DNA of 64,000 nt, taken from contig NZ_CADIJR010000024.1 of the NCBI RefSeq assembly GCF_902859645.1, positions 1 through 64,000 on the forward strand. Reading direction: 5' to 3'. The translations under genes were made by a program, and so were the position numbers. Positions 48,824 through 57,263 of the stretch are shown here, one piece after another. This stretch comes from Achromobacter insuavis. GTDB lineage: Bacteria; Pseudomonadota; Gammaproteobacteria; Burkholderiales; Burkholderiaceae_B. The first letter of the stretch is position 1. Every line of letters starts with the position of its first letter. The notes beneath the pieces are model-generated. The model was not told where the DNA came from, did no database searches, and was given only the letters and a program-made list of their open reading frames with translations.

Positions 48824-51286
48824 CTACAGCTTGGGGGTGTAGCGCACGGTCAGCATGACATTGCGCGGCTCGCCGTAGTAGTTGTTGCTGCTGAGCGTGT
48901 TGTAGGACGGCACATAGTATTTCTTGTCGAAGACATTGTTCAGGTTCAGCCCGACGCTCACTTCCGGCGTGGCCTGGTAACCCAGGCGCGCGTTCCAGAT
49001 GGTAAAGCCGGCCAGCGCGAACTTGCGATCGGAACTCAGCGTATGGGTCTGCGTGTTGACGCCCGCGCCCACGCTCAGGCGGTTCCATGCGCCCGGCAGC
49101 TTGTAGTTGGCCCACAGGCGCAGCATGTGCTTGGGGGTCCAGGTGTTGAAGATCTTGCCCTCGTTGTCGGGATCGGCCAGGTACTTGGTGGTGTTGTAGG
49201 TGTAGCCGGCGAACAATTGCAGGCCCTGGATCACCTCGCCCGACACTTCCGCCTCGAAGCCCTGGCTGCGCACTTCGCCGGCCGCGCGCGAGCAATACCA
49301 GCCATCGCACGCGAAGCCGCTTTCGTAGTCGGTCACCGCGCGGTTCTTGTGGTCATAGCGGAACACGGCCAGCGCCACGTTGACGCGTCCGTCCGCCAGC
49401 TCGCCCTTCACCCCGGCTTCGTAGTTGGCGCCTTCCACCGGCTTGAGCAGCCCGCCCGAGACGGTGCGCTCGGTTTGCGGTTCGAACACCGACGAATAGC
49501 TGGTGTAGACCGACCAGTTGCGGTTCAACGCGTAGACGATGCCCGCATAGGGAATCACGCGGCCGGACTCCGTCGTGGCCGAGGTTTCGCCGGCGGAGCG
49601 GTAGGCAAAGTCGTACCAGCCAACGCGGCCGCCGGCGATCAGCGCCAGCGACTCGGTGGGCTTGACGCGCCACGTGCCGTAGATGCCCTTCTGGCGGATG
49701 TCGTAGCTGCTGCGGCTGTCATAACCGCTTGCCGCGGCGATGGAGTCGATGTCCTGCCAGGGGCGGTTGTGGTCGATATCGAAGATGTTGCCGTCGCTAT
49801 CGCTCCATGCCCGCGTGAAGCGGTCTTGGGTGGTGAGCTTGGAATAGTTGGCGCCCAGCACCACTTCCTGCTTCATCCCCAGCGCGGTGAAATCGCCGCT
49901 GACCGACATGTCCAGGCCGCGCTGCCGGCTGCTGAAATCCACGCCGAAATTGCCGTAGGACAGGCCGCTGCCATCACGCTGCACCGAATCGGCCACGCGT
50001 TGGTGCACGCTGGTGTTCTTCTCGTTCATGGCGACGCCGCCCAGCTTGAAACGCCAGGCCTCGTTGAAGCGGTGCTCCAGGTCCCCGTAGAACACGGTCT
50101 GGTCGTTCTTGGCGCGGTTCCAGGTCGAGCCGGTGAAGGTCGAGCGCGGCAGGTCGATATCGCCACCGTCGGCGAAGCGCGGATAACCCACCAGCATCGG
50201 GCGCGAGCGGCTGAATCGGTTGCTGACCGCGATACCCGCCGTGGTATCCGGGCTGATGTCGTAGTCCAGCGCGGCATACACATTGCGCGTTTTGTCCCAC
50301 ACGTAGTCCGTGTAGGAATGGCTGCGCTCGTCGTCCAGCACCACGCGGCCGCGCAGCGAACCCGAGGCATTCAAGGGACTGCCGGCATCCAGCTGCAGGC
50401 CATAGCGGTCCCAGGAACCGACCTTGCCCGTCACCACCACGGACGGCTCCGCGCCGGCGCGCTTGCGCACCAGGTTGACGGCGCCGCCGGGGCTGCCGGC
50501 GCCTTGCAGCAGCCCGGCCGCGCCGCGCAGGATTTCGACGCGGTCATAGAACACCAGCGAATCCTGCTCCCAGTTGCCCAGGCTGTAGTTGTTGCGCAGC
50601 AGGGGCACGCCGTCGTATTGCAGCATGTCCACCGGGAAGCCGCGCGCGTTGATCGCAATGCCCGGACCCACGCCCTGCACGCCCACCATGCCGGTGGTGT
50701 TGTTGATCGCGTCCGGCAGGCTGGTCATGTCCTGGTCGTCCATCCGCTGGCGCGTCAGGATGGTGACGGATTGGGGAATGTCCTTGAGCGCCTGGGTGGT
50801 CTTGCCGATGGTGGCCGCGGACGAGATGTAGGAACCGGTGCCGTCGGTGGTGGCCTGGTAGCTGCCGGTGACCGTCACGGGCGCCAGCAGCGCCGCCTGC
50901 GGATCGACCGCGCGGCGCAGGCGATAGCCGCCTTCGGCGCGCGCCACGGCCTGCAGACCGGTGCCGGCCAGCAGCCGCTCGAGCGCGGCATCGACCGGAT
51001 AGGCCCCCGTCACGCCCTCGGTGCGCACATCACGGGTCAGCGCCGGATCGGACGCCACCATCACGCCCGCCTGCATGCCGAACGCGCCCAGCGCCCCGCC
51101 TAGCGCGCCGGCCGGCACCGAGAAGGAGACGGTGCGCGGCGCGGCCTGCGCATGAACCTCGGCGACGGACCCGCTGGCGGCCGCCAGCGGCAATGCCAGG
51201 GACAAGGCGGCGCGCAGCCGCGCGGTCGCCGGAACGCGGCGGGAGGCTTTCACGGCGGGAGCCGCGAGCGGAAGGTGGCGAGGCAT
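48824..51286 (-). CDS. TonB-dependent siderophore receptor with STN domain (module 2)
   Basis: An 820-residue receptor of the FpvA/FhuE type: signal peptide, STN domain at about residues 50-122 (VSFSVPAGALGGALGAFGMQAG), TonB-box segment, plug (KDIPQSVTILTRQRMDDQDM; RGFPVDMLQYDGVPLL; VEILRGAAGLLQGAGSPGG) and a barrel ending VRYTPKL. The plug's Leu-Gln-Tyr-Asp-Gly stretch is typical of coprogen, rhodotorulic acid or pyoverdine receptors. The gap before it lacks the 17-bp element of receptors 1 and 3. Confidence 0.93.
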   Translation of the reverse strand: MPRHLPLAAPAVKASRRVPATARLRAALSLALPLAAASGSVAEVHAQAAPRTVSFSVPAGALGGALGAFGMQAGVMVASDPALTRDVRTEGVTGAYPVDAALERLLAGTGLQAVARAEGGYRLRRAVDPQAALLAPVTVTGSYQATTDGTGSYISSAATIGKTTQALKDIPQSVTILTRQRMDDQDMTSLPDAINNTTGMVGVQGVGPGIAINARGFPVDMLQYDGVPLLRNNYSLGNWEQDSLVFYDRVEILRGAAGLLQGAGSPGGAVNLVRKRAGAEPSVVVTGKVGSWDRYGLQLDAGSPLNASGSLRGRVVLDDERSHSYTDYVWDKTRNVYAALDYDISPDTTAGIAVSNRFSRSRPMLVGYPRFADGGDIDLPRSTFTGSTWNRAKNDQTVFYGDLEHRFNEAWRFKLGGVAMNEKNTSVHQRVADSVQRDGSGLSYGNFGVDFSSRQRGLDMSVSGDFTALGMKQEVVLGANYSKLTTQDRFTRAWSDSDGNIFDIDHNRPWQDIDSIAAASGYDSRSSYDIRQKGIYGTWRVKPTESLALIAGGRVGWYDFAYRSAGETSATTESGRVIPYAGIVYALNRNWSVYTSYSSVFEPQTERTVSGGLLKPVEGANYEAGVKGELADGRVNVALAVFRYDHKNRAVTDYESGFACDGWYCSRAAGEVRSQGFEAEVSGEVIQGLQLFAGYTYNTTKYLADPDNEGKIFNTWTPKHMLRLWANYKLPGAWNRLSVGAGVNTQTHTLSSDRKFALAGFTIWNARLGYQATPEVSVGLNLNNVFDKKYYVPSYNTLSSNNYYGEPRNVMLTVRYTPKL

Positions 51287-51397
51287 GGAGAGAAATCCTG
51301 TGTCATGAGGGATCGGCGCCGCCCGTCGTCGGGGCTGCTTTCCCTACATGAAGCGCGAGATCCGCCATTCCGCCGTTTCAGTTACACATTGGCCGCG

Positions 51398-52411
51398 TCA
51401 GGCCAGCCCGACGTTGACCCAGTAGCGCGTATAGCGCCGCACCCGCACCGGCAGTACCTCTTGCAGCATTGCCAGGACCTGGTCGGTATCCGCCACGGGA
51501 AACGCCCCCACCACGCGCAACGACGCCGCGTCCGGGGAGCAGCGCAACACGCCGGGGCGATAGCGTCCCAGTTCAGCCAGGAAATCGGCCAGCGGCAGGG
51601 CGTCTGCCAGCAGCATGCCATCGAGCCAGGCCGACACCTCGGGGCGCAGCGCGACCGCGTCGAAGGCGCCGGCGCGCGAGAATTCGGCCTGGCTGCCGGC
51701 CATCACCCGGCGCGGCGCGCCATGCGCGGACCCGCTATCCACGTCCACCGCCCCTTCCAGTACCGCCACCCGCGCGCGGCCATGGCCCAGGTCGCGCACC
51801 AGGAAGCGCGTGCCCACCGGCGTCAGCACGCCGGCGCCGGTGCGCAGCGAGAACGGCCGGCCCAGGGGATCGCTGGCGGTGGTCACCAGGATCTCGCCTT
51901 CCAGCAGCACCAGTTCGCGCCGGGTATCGGTATAGCGCAGGTCGAGCGCGCTGCCGGCATTGAGTTCGACGCGGGTGCCGTCCGCCAGCGTGACGCTGCG
52001 GCGTTCGCCGGTGCCGGTGCGCAGGTCGGCCACCCAGCCGCGCAGGACCTCGCGATCGCTCGCCCCCCAGGCGCCCAGCCCGACGCCGGCCGCCGCCACC
52101 ATCCAGCGCATCGCGTTGCGCCGCGAACGGATCAGCGGCGCCTGCTGCAGCGCGCGCGAGGCCACGCCCGCCCCCGCCTGCTGCACGCCCTGCGATACCC
52201 CTTGCGTGAGCGCGACCAGGCGTTGCCAGGCTAGGTCATGGGCGGGCAGCGCCTGGCGCCAGCGCTCGAAGTGGTCGCGGTCCGCCGGCGTCGCGCCGTC
52301 GCGCAGGCGCGCCCACCAATCGGCCGCCTGGCGGATCACCTTGGGATCGATCTTGCCGGCCTCCGGCGCGTGCGGCCTCAGCAAGCGGGCCCCCTCGGCG
52401 CGGCCGCTCAA
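51398..52411 (-). CDS. FecR family anti-sigma/signal transducer (module 2)
   Basis: A FecR protein with N-terminal IDPKVIRQAADWWARLRDG (FecR_N/DUF4880), FERWRQALPAHDLAWQRL, a hydrophobic segment (MRWMVAAAGVGLGAWGA) and the periplasmic domain (GERRSVTLADGTRVELNAGS; TPVGTRFLVRDLGHG). The start is uncertain: a TTG at 52411 overlaps the sigma TGA (TTGA) and gives 337 residues; a GTG at IDPK-V is the next possibility. The long open frame beyond overlaps the sigma gene. Confidence 0.82.
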   Translation of the reverse strand: MSGRAEGARLLRPHAPEAGKIDPKVIRQAADWWARLRDGATPADRDHFERWRQALPAHDLAWQRLVALTQGVSQGVQQAGAGVASRALQQAPLIRSRRNAMRWMVAAAGVGLGAWGASDREVLRGWVADLRTGTGERRSVTLADGTRVELNAGSALDLRYTDTRRELVLLEGEILVTTASDPLGRPFSLRTGAGVLTPVGTRFLVRDLGHGRARVAVLEGAVDVDSGSAHGAPRRVMAGSQAEFSRAGAFDAVALRPEVSAWLDGMLLADALPLADFLAELGRYRPGVLRCSPDAASLRVVGAFPVADTDQVLAMLQEVLPVRVRRYTRYWVNVGLA

Positions 52412-52917
52412 CCGTACACCGCCGTGTAGCAGCGCACCAGGGCGCGGGCCAGCGATTTCTGCACGGCGTTGGGCGTCAGGCCCAGGCGCTCGGCGATCTC
52501 GCCGTTGGACATGCCGTCGAGCTGCGCCATCAGGAAGATGCGGCGGCTGGTCATCGGCAAGGTGTCGAGCAGCTCGCAGACCTGTTCGAGCGCCTCCAGG
52601 ATCAAGGCGCGGGCCTCGACCGAAGGTTCCACCGGCGCCGGCTGCAAGGCCAGCGATTCGGCATAGGCGGTCTCGAGCGCGGCGCGGCGCGCGCGGCCGA
52701 TCAGCAGGCGATTGGCGATGGTGCGCAGGTAGGCGCGCGGTTCGCTCAGGGGTTCGGCGGGATGGGCACGAATCAGCCGTTCGAAGGTGTCGTGCGCCAC
52801 GTCGGCGGCGTCCGACGCGTTGCCCAGCTTGCGCTGCAGCACGGCGCGCAGCCAATGGTGGTGGGCCAGGTAAACGGACTGCGCCTCGGCATGGGGCGCG
52901 CAGGAAGAGGGAGGCAT
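52408..52917 (-). CDS. ECF RNA polymerase sigma factor, FecI type (module 2)
   Basis: A 169-residue ECF sigma: region 2 (YLAHHHWLRAVLQRKLGNASDAADVAHDTFERLI) and region 4 (LPMTSRRIFLMAQLDGMSNGEIAERLGLTPNAVQKSLARAL). The FecI-type sequence KLGN-x-DAAD-x-AHDTF is shared with module 1. A good Fur box is 38 bp upstream of the ATG, so iron limitation should induce it. Confidence 0.93.
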   Translation of the reverse strand: MPPSSCAPHAEAQSVYLAHHHWLRAVLQRKLGNASDAADVAHDTFERLIRAHPAEPLSEPRAYLRTIANRLLIGRARRAALETAYAESLALQPAPVEPSVEARALILEALEQVCELLDTLPMTSRRIFLMAQLDGMSNGEIAERLGLTPNAVQKSLARALVRCYTAVYG

Positions 52918-52954
52918 CGCGATCCGGCCTCGGCCGGTCCACCGGGGTAGTTGA

Positions 52955-52973
52955 GATAATGGAAATTATTCTC
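52955..52973. promoter_or_regulatory. Fur box upstream of the module 2 sigma gene
   Basis: GATAATGGAAATTATTCTC matches the 19-bp Fur consensus GATAATGATAATCATTATC at 15 of 19 positions. It lies 38-56 bp before the sigma start codon in an A+T-rich patch. Confidence 0.75.
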
Positions 52974-53022
52974 AATTATAAATGGACCGGCCTTTTCCGC
53001 CAGGTCACCCCCGCCCCTGCGG

Positions 53023-53811
53023 TCACTGGCGCAACTGTTCCGCCAGCAAGGCCAGCGCCGGCTTGTCCAGCGCCTGCGCCGCATAGCACAGGCCGACGCG
53101 GCGCGACAGCGCCAGGCCATCGAGGTCCTGGGCCGCGACGCCCGGCTGCTGCGCGATCAGCGAGCGCGGGGCGATGCAGGCGCCGACGCCGGCCGCCGCC
53201 AGCTCCAGCGCCAGGCGCAACGAACCGGCCTGGGCGGCGGGCGCGCCGGCGGCCGCGCCGTAGTACGGCAGCAGGCGTTGATGGCTCGGATGATCGGGAC
53301 AGACGATCCAGTGCGGCGCGGCGGTCTCGGCGGCTTCGACCGGCAGCGCGATGGCATAGGGGTCGTCCCACAGCGGCACGAACAGTTCGTCCTCGCAGCG
53401 CTCGTCCTCGGTCGCCAGGCGGGCGTCGCCGACGCAGCCTTCCAGCAAATGCAGCAACAGATTGGGCACCGCCTGCCGCGCCCGCGCCACGAACGCGCGC
53501 ATGTGCGCACCCGCGATCTCGCCCTCGACGCCGATACGCAGCTCGGCCAGGCGGGTATCCTGGCGGAACTGGCGCGCCATCGACTCGGTCTGCGCCACCA
53601 GGCGGCGCGCCTGCGGATACAGGATACGGGCCTCGTCCGTGACCGACACGCCGCGCGCCTGGCGCTCGAACAGCTGCGCGCCCAGCAGGCTCTCAAGGCT
53701 CTTGATGGTGCCCGACAGGGCCGGCTGGCTCAGGTGCAGCCGCTGCGCGGCGGCGGTGATGTTGCGTTCCTCGAAGACCGCGATGAAGGCGTTGAGCTGG
53801 CGGCTATCCAT
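53023..53811 (-). CDS. LysR family transcriptional regulator
   Basis: A 262-residue LTTR, slightly short: winged helix MDSRQLNAFIAVFEERNITA... LHLSQPALSGTIKSLE at residues 1-50 and an effector domain. It is divergent from the SDR gene at 53926 (114-bp gap with an inverted repeat), and its likely target is that gene. The ATG at 53811 is preferred over one 14 codons upstream because it places the helix at the usual position. The pair lies between siderophore modules 2 and 3. Confidence 0.85.
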   Translation of the reverse strand: MDSRQLNAFIAVFEERNITAAAQRLHLSQPALSGTIKSLESLLGAQLFERQARGVSVTDEARILYPQARRLVAQTESMARQFRQDTRLAELRIGVEGEIAGAHMRAFVARARQAVPNLLLHLLEGCVGDARLATEDERCEDELFVPLWDDPYAIALPVEAAETAAPHWIVCPDHPSHQRLLPYYGAAAGAPAAQAGSLRLALELAAAGVGACIAPRSLIAQQPGVAAQDLDGLALSRRVGLCYAAQALDKPALALLAEQLRQ

Positions 53812-53847
53812 AAGTTTTCCCGATTGATGCGAGAAGAATAAACCATT

Positions 53848-53861
53848 TTTCAAGCGTGAAA
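53848..53861. promoter_or_regulatory. Small inverted repeat between the LysR and SDR genes
   Basis: TTTCA-AGCG-TGAAA: 5-bp arms, 4-base centre, in the divergent intergenic region. It is a possible LysR site; short enough to be chance. Confidence 0.3.
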
Positions 53862-53925
53862 GCCGGGCCTAGAATCGTTTTCAGCCCCTCCGGCATATGA
53901 ATAACCGATACCTGGAGTCTTCACC

Positions 53926-54660
53926 ATGACTACCCCCCAACGCCCCCTCGTCGTCGTCACCGGCGCCAGTTCCGGCATCGGCCTGGCCACCGCCCGCCTG
54001 TTCTCGTCGCACGGCCATCCGCTGCTGCTGCTGGCGCGCCGCCTGGCGCCGATGCAGGCCCTGAACCTGCCCAATGCGCTGGCCCGCCAGGTCGACGTGA
54101 CCGACCGCGCCGCGTTGGCCGCCGCCCTGCGCGAGGCCGAGGCCCAGTACGGCCCCGCCGACGCCATCGTCAACAACGCCGGCGTCATGCTGCTGGGCGA
54201 TATCACGCGCCAGGATCCGGCGCAGTGGGACCGCATGCTGGACGTGAACGTCAAGGGCCTGCTCAACGGCGTGCACGCCGTCGCCGCCGGCATGGTCGAG
54301 CGCGGCCACGGCACCATCATCAACATCAGCTCGGTGGCGGGCCGCAAGACCTTCCCCAACCACGTCGCCTACGTCGGCACCAAGTTCGCCGTGCATGGCC
54401 TGTCGGAAAACCTGCGCGAGGAACTGTCGCCGCACAATGTGCGCGTGGTCACCATCGCCCCCGGCGCGGTCGAGACCGAGCTGCTCAGCCACACCACCGA
54501 CGAAGGCATCAAGAGCGGCTACCAGGACTGGAAGGCCGACATGGGCGGCAAGGTGCTGGCCGCCGAGGACGTGGCCAACGCGGTGTACTACGCCTACTCG
54601 CAACCGCCTGGCGTGTGCATCCGCGAGATCGTGCTGGCGGCGACCCGCCAGCAGGCCTGA
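53926..54660 (+). CDS. SDR family oxidoreductase
   Basis: A 244-residue classical SDR: TGASSGIG (residues 12-19), NNAG, INISSVAG with the catalytic Ser and YVGTK with Tyr and Lys, followed by the PGAVETEL stretch. The family (YdfG/serine dehydrogenase-like) reduces or oxidises small hydroxy compounds with NADP(H). CTGGAG lies upstream of the ATG. It is divergent from the LysR gene that probably controls it. Confidence 0.92.
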   Translation: MTTPQRPLVVVTGASSGIGLATARLFSSHGHPLLLLARRLAPMQALNLPNALARQVDVTDRAALAAALREAEAQYGPADAIVNNAGVMLLGDITRQDPAQWDRMLDVNVKGLLNGVHAVAAGMVERGHGTIINISSVAGRKTFPNHVAYVGTKFAVHGLSENLREELSPHNVRVVTIAPGAVETELLSHTTDEGIKSGYQDWKADMGGKVLAAEDVANAVYYAYSQPPGVCIREIVLAATRQQA

Positions 54661-54666
54661 GGCCGG

Positions 54667-54709
54667 CGGACGCGCCGCGTCCGGCGTGGCCCGCGCGCGG
54701 GCGCGGGCC
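54667..54709. terminator. Two strong hairpins between convergent genes
   Basis: CGGACGCG-C-CGCGTCCG (54667-54683) and GGCCCGCGC-GCGG-GCGCGGGCC (54688-54709) fill most of the 62-bp gap between the SDR and receptor 3 stop codons. No T-run follows, so rho-independent action is uncertain; 3' end protection is possible. Confidence 0.45.
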
Positions 54710-54722
54710 GCGGCTCGGGACG

Positions 54723-57122
54723 CTAGAACGTCGCCTTGAGGTTCAGGAACACGCTGCGCGGCTCGCCGTAGTAGACCTGGTTGGCCACGCCGCCCAGGTA
54801 GTACTTCTTGTCGAACAGGTTGTTCACGTTCAATTGCGCCGACAGGCGGGAATTGAAGTCGTAGCGCGCCATCAGGTTGAACAGCGCGTAGGCCTTCTGC
54901 TTGGCGGTGACGCTGCCTTCGTCCAGCTCCACGTTGGTGTAGGTGCTGATCTGCCAATTGACGCCGCCGCCCAGGGTCAGCTTGCTCCACGCGCCCGGCA
55001 GGCGATAGGTCGTGAACAGCATCGCCGTGGCGCGCGGGCGTTCGGTGTTGACCGATACGCCATGCACGTCGCGGCTGGTGTAGTACGTGCCGCCCAGCGT
55101 GGTGTTCCAGCCCGGCGCCATCTGGCCGGTCACTTCCATCTCGATGCCGCGCGTGGTCACGCCGTCGGCGGTCTTGTAGGCGCTGTCGGTCGATCCCGGC
55201 ACGATGTAGCCGGCGTCCGGCACGCCCGTCTTGCTTTCCTTGACCTTGAACAGCGCCAGCGATGCGTTGAGCCTGCCGTCCAGGTACTCGCCCTTGACGC
55301 CCACTTCGTAGTTCTGCCCCTCGACCGGATCCAGGTAATTGCCGTTGCGGTCGCGATAGTCCTGCGGCTGGAAGATGTCGGTGTAGCTGACGTAGGCCGA
55401 GTAGGTGCTGTTGATGTCGTACACCAGGCCGGCGTAGGGAATCAGGCGCGAGTCCTTCTGGTCGCGCGTCGGGGAGCGCGATTGCCAGGTCGCGTAGCGG
55501 CCGCCGGTGATGAGGGTCAGGCTGTCGTTCAGCGACCAGCGCGCCGCGGCATAGGCGCCGCGCTGATGCGTCACGGTGTCGCGCAGCGTCGAGGTGGTCC
55601 AGTCGGGCTGCGGATACTTGCCATCCCAATCGTAGAACGATCCCGTGTCCGGCATGGCGCCGGCGCGGCCGTAGCTGTAGAAATCCTCGCTGTAACGGCT
55701 GCGCATCGCGCCCAGCACCAGTTCATGGCGACGCCCCAGCAATTGGAACGGCCCCTTGACCTGCAGGTTCAGCGCGGTCTGCTGCGCGTAGGAATTCCAG
55801 TAGCCGGGCAACGCGCCCAGGCCGGCGCCGGTTTCCCGGTCGGGCTGGCCGTACAGGTACAGCAGCTTGGCGTCGTACTTGCTCTTGCGCAACGACCAGT
55901 CGGCCTTCGCCTCCCAATCGTTGTCGAACCGGTGCGTGAGCGAGGCGAACGTGGTGCGCTGCGTGGTGTGCCAATAGGTCCAGTCCGCCGCGGTGGTCTT
56001 GGAGCGGCGCCAGTCGGTGGGCGTGCCGTCGCTGAACACCACCGGCAGGCTGCCCCAGGTGGTGCCGCGCGGCCGCTTGTCCTGCGAGTCCATGCCGACG
56101 CTGAGCGTGGTCGACGGCGTCAGGTCGGCATCGATCACGCCGTAGAACACCTTCTTGTCGGCGTGATACAGATCGATGTAGGAATCCTTGTTCTGGTATA
56201 GCGCCACCATGCGCGCGCGCACCGTGCCCGCCTGGTTCAGCGGCGTGCTCAGGTCGAGCGAACTGCGGAACTGGTTCCACGAGCCGGCGCCGACGTTGAC
56301 GGAACCGGTGAATTCGCGGCTGTTGGCATGCTTGCGCACCAGGTTGATCGAGGCCGACGGATTGCCCGCGCCGGTCATCAGGCCGGTGGCGCCGCGCACC
56401 ACCTCGATGCGGTCGTAGATGATGGAATCATTGTCCGACTCGCCATACATCGACAGGCCGATCGTGGTGGGAACGCCATCGTATTGCAGGCTGTCGATGT
56501 AGAAGCCGCGCGACCAGAAGTCGGTGCGGTCGCTGTCCTCGGCCACCACCTGCACGCCCACCACGTTGCCCATCACCTCGTCGAGCGAACGCAGGTTCTG
56601 GTCCTCGATGCGCTGGCGCGTCACCACCGTGACGGACTGCGGCGTTTCGCGCAGCGACAGCGCCAGCCCGGTGGCCGCCGAGGTGGCCGGCGTGGTGTAG
56701 GAGCCCGATCCCTCGGTCACCGCGGGATCGCCGGCGCCCAGCACCTTCACGGGCGACAGGCTGGCCACCTCCTCGCCCTCGCGCGTCAGCACGATGCTGT
56801 CGCCCTGCCAGCGATAAGCCACGCCGGTCCCCTGCAACAGGCGGGCCAGCGATTGCTCCGGACTGCCGCTCATGCGCAGGCCCGGCGAGCGCAGACCGGC
56901 CACCAGCTCGGGCGCGTAGAACACGCGCTGACGAGTCTGCGCGGCCCATTGCAACAGGGCGTCGCCCAGCGGCATCGGGGCGATGTCGACGGCGACCGCG
57001 GGCGTCTGCGGCTGGGCCTGGGCCGCGCCGCAGGCGCCGGCCGCCATGGCCAGCGACAGCATCAGGGAGGAAAGGGTAAAGCGGTGCGTGGCGCGCGGGC
57101 GGCGCCTGGAAGAAGCATTCAC
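54723..57122 (-). CDS. TonB-dependent siderophore receptor with STN domain (module 3)
   Basis: A 799-residue FpvA/FhuE-type receptor starting at GTG: signal peptide, STN domain at about residues 42-115 (VAVDIAPMPLGDALLQWAAQ), plug (LRETPQSVTVVTRQRIEDQNL; RGFYIDSLQYDGVPTTIG; VEVVRGATGLMTGAGNPSASI) and barrel ending LNLKATF. The GTG is the only start near the signal peptide. The 17-bp element found upstream of receptor 1 also lies before this gene. Confidence 0.92.
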   Translation of the reverse strand: MNASSRRRPRATHRFTLSSLMLSLAMAAGACGAAQAQPQTPAVAVDIAPMPLGDALLQWAAQTRQRVFYAPELVAGLRSPGLRMSGSPEQSLARLLQGTGVAYRWQGDSIVLTREGEEVASLSPVKVLGAGDPAVTEGSGSYTTPATSAATGLALSLRETPQSVTVVTRQRIEDQNLRSLDEVMGNVVGVQVVAEDSDRTDFWSRGFYIDSLQYDGVPTTIGLSMYGESDNDSIIYDRIEVVRGATGLMTGAGNPSASINLVRKHANSREFTGSVNVGAGSWNQFRSSLDLSTPLNQAGTVRARMVALYQNKDSYIDLYHADKKVFYGVIDADLTPSTTLSVGMDSQDKRPRGTTWGSLPVVFSDGTPTDWRRSKTTAADWTYWHTTQRTTFASLTHRFDNDWEAKADWSLRKSKYDAKLLYLYGQPDRETGAGLGALPGYWNSYAQQTALNLQVKGPFQLLGRRHELVLGAMRSRYSEDFYSYGRAGAMPDTGSFYDWDGKYPQPDWTTSTLRDTVTHQRGAYAAARWSLNDSLTLITGGRYATWQSRSPTRDQKDSRLIPYAGLVYDINSTYSAYVSYTDIFQPQDYRDRNGNYLDPVEGQNYEVGVKGEYLDGRLNASLALFKVKESKTGVPDAGYIVPGSTDSAYKTADGVTTRGIEMEVTGQMAPGWNTTLGGTYYTSRDVHGVSVNTERPRATAMLFTTYRLPGAWSKLTLGGGVNWQISTYTNVELDEGSVTAKQKAYALFNLMARYDFNSRLSAQLNVNNLFDKKYYLGGVANQVYYGEPRSVFLNLKATF

Positions 57123-57238
57123 GGTCAGCAGCGGTTTCGGTTCGACGATAGACAGGAAAGTCCCTTCGGGGGGACGCGGCGCGACGCGCCTTCCTGGGTA
57201 GAACGATGCCGCTGCGAAAAAACCTGAATGCCGGGCCT

Positions 57239-57255
57239 GATTATTTTGTAACGGC
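57239..57255 (-). promoter_or_regulatory. Putative ECF promoter element of receptor 3
   Basis: On the minus strand GCCGTTACAAAATAATC, 16 of 17 identical to the element before receptor 1, again followed 16 bases later by a T-run (TTTTTTCG). It lies between fecR and the receptor of module 3. Confidence 0.55.
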
Positions 57256-57263
57256 GCACGCGC

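Noticed and set aside
51287-51397. A copy of the 17-bp ECF element before receptor 2
   Set aside because: The region has TGTAACTGAAACGG but not the GTTACAAAWTAATC core; the resemblance is too loose.
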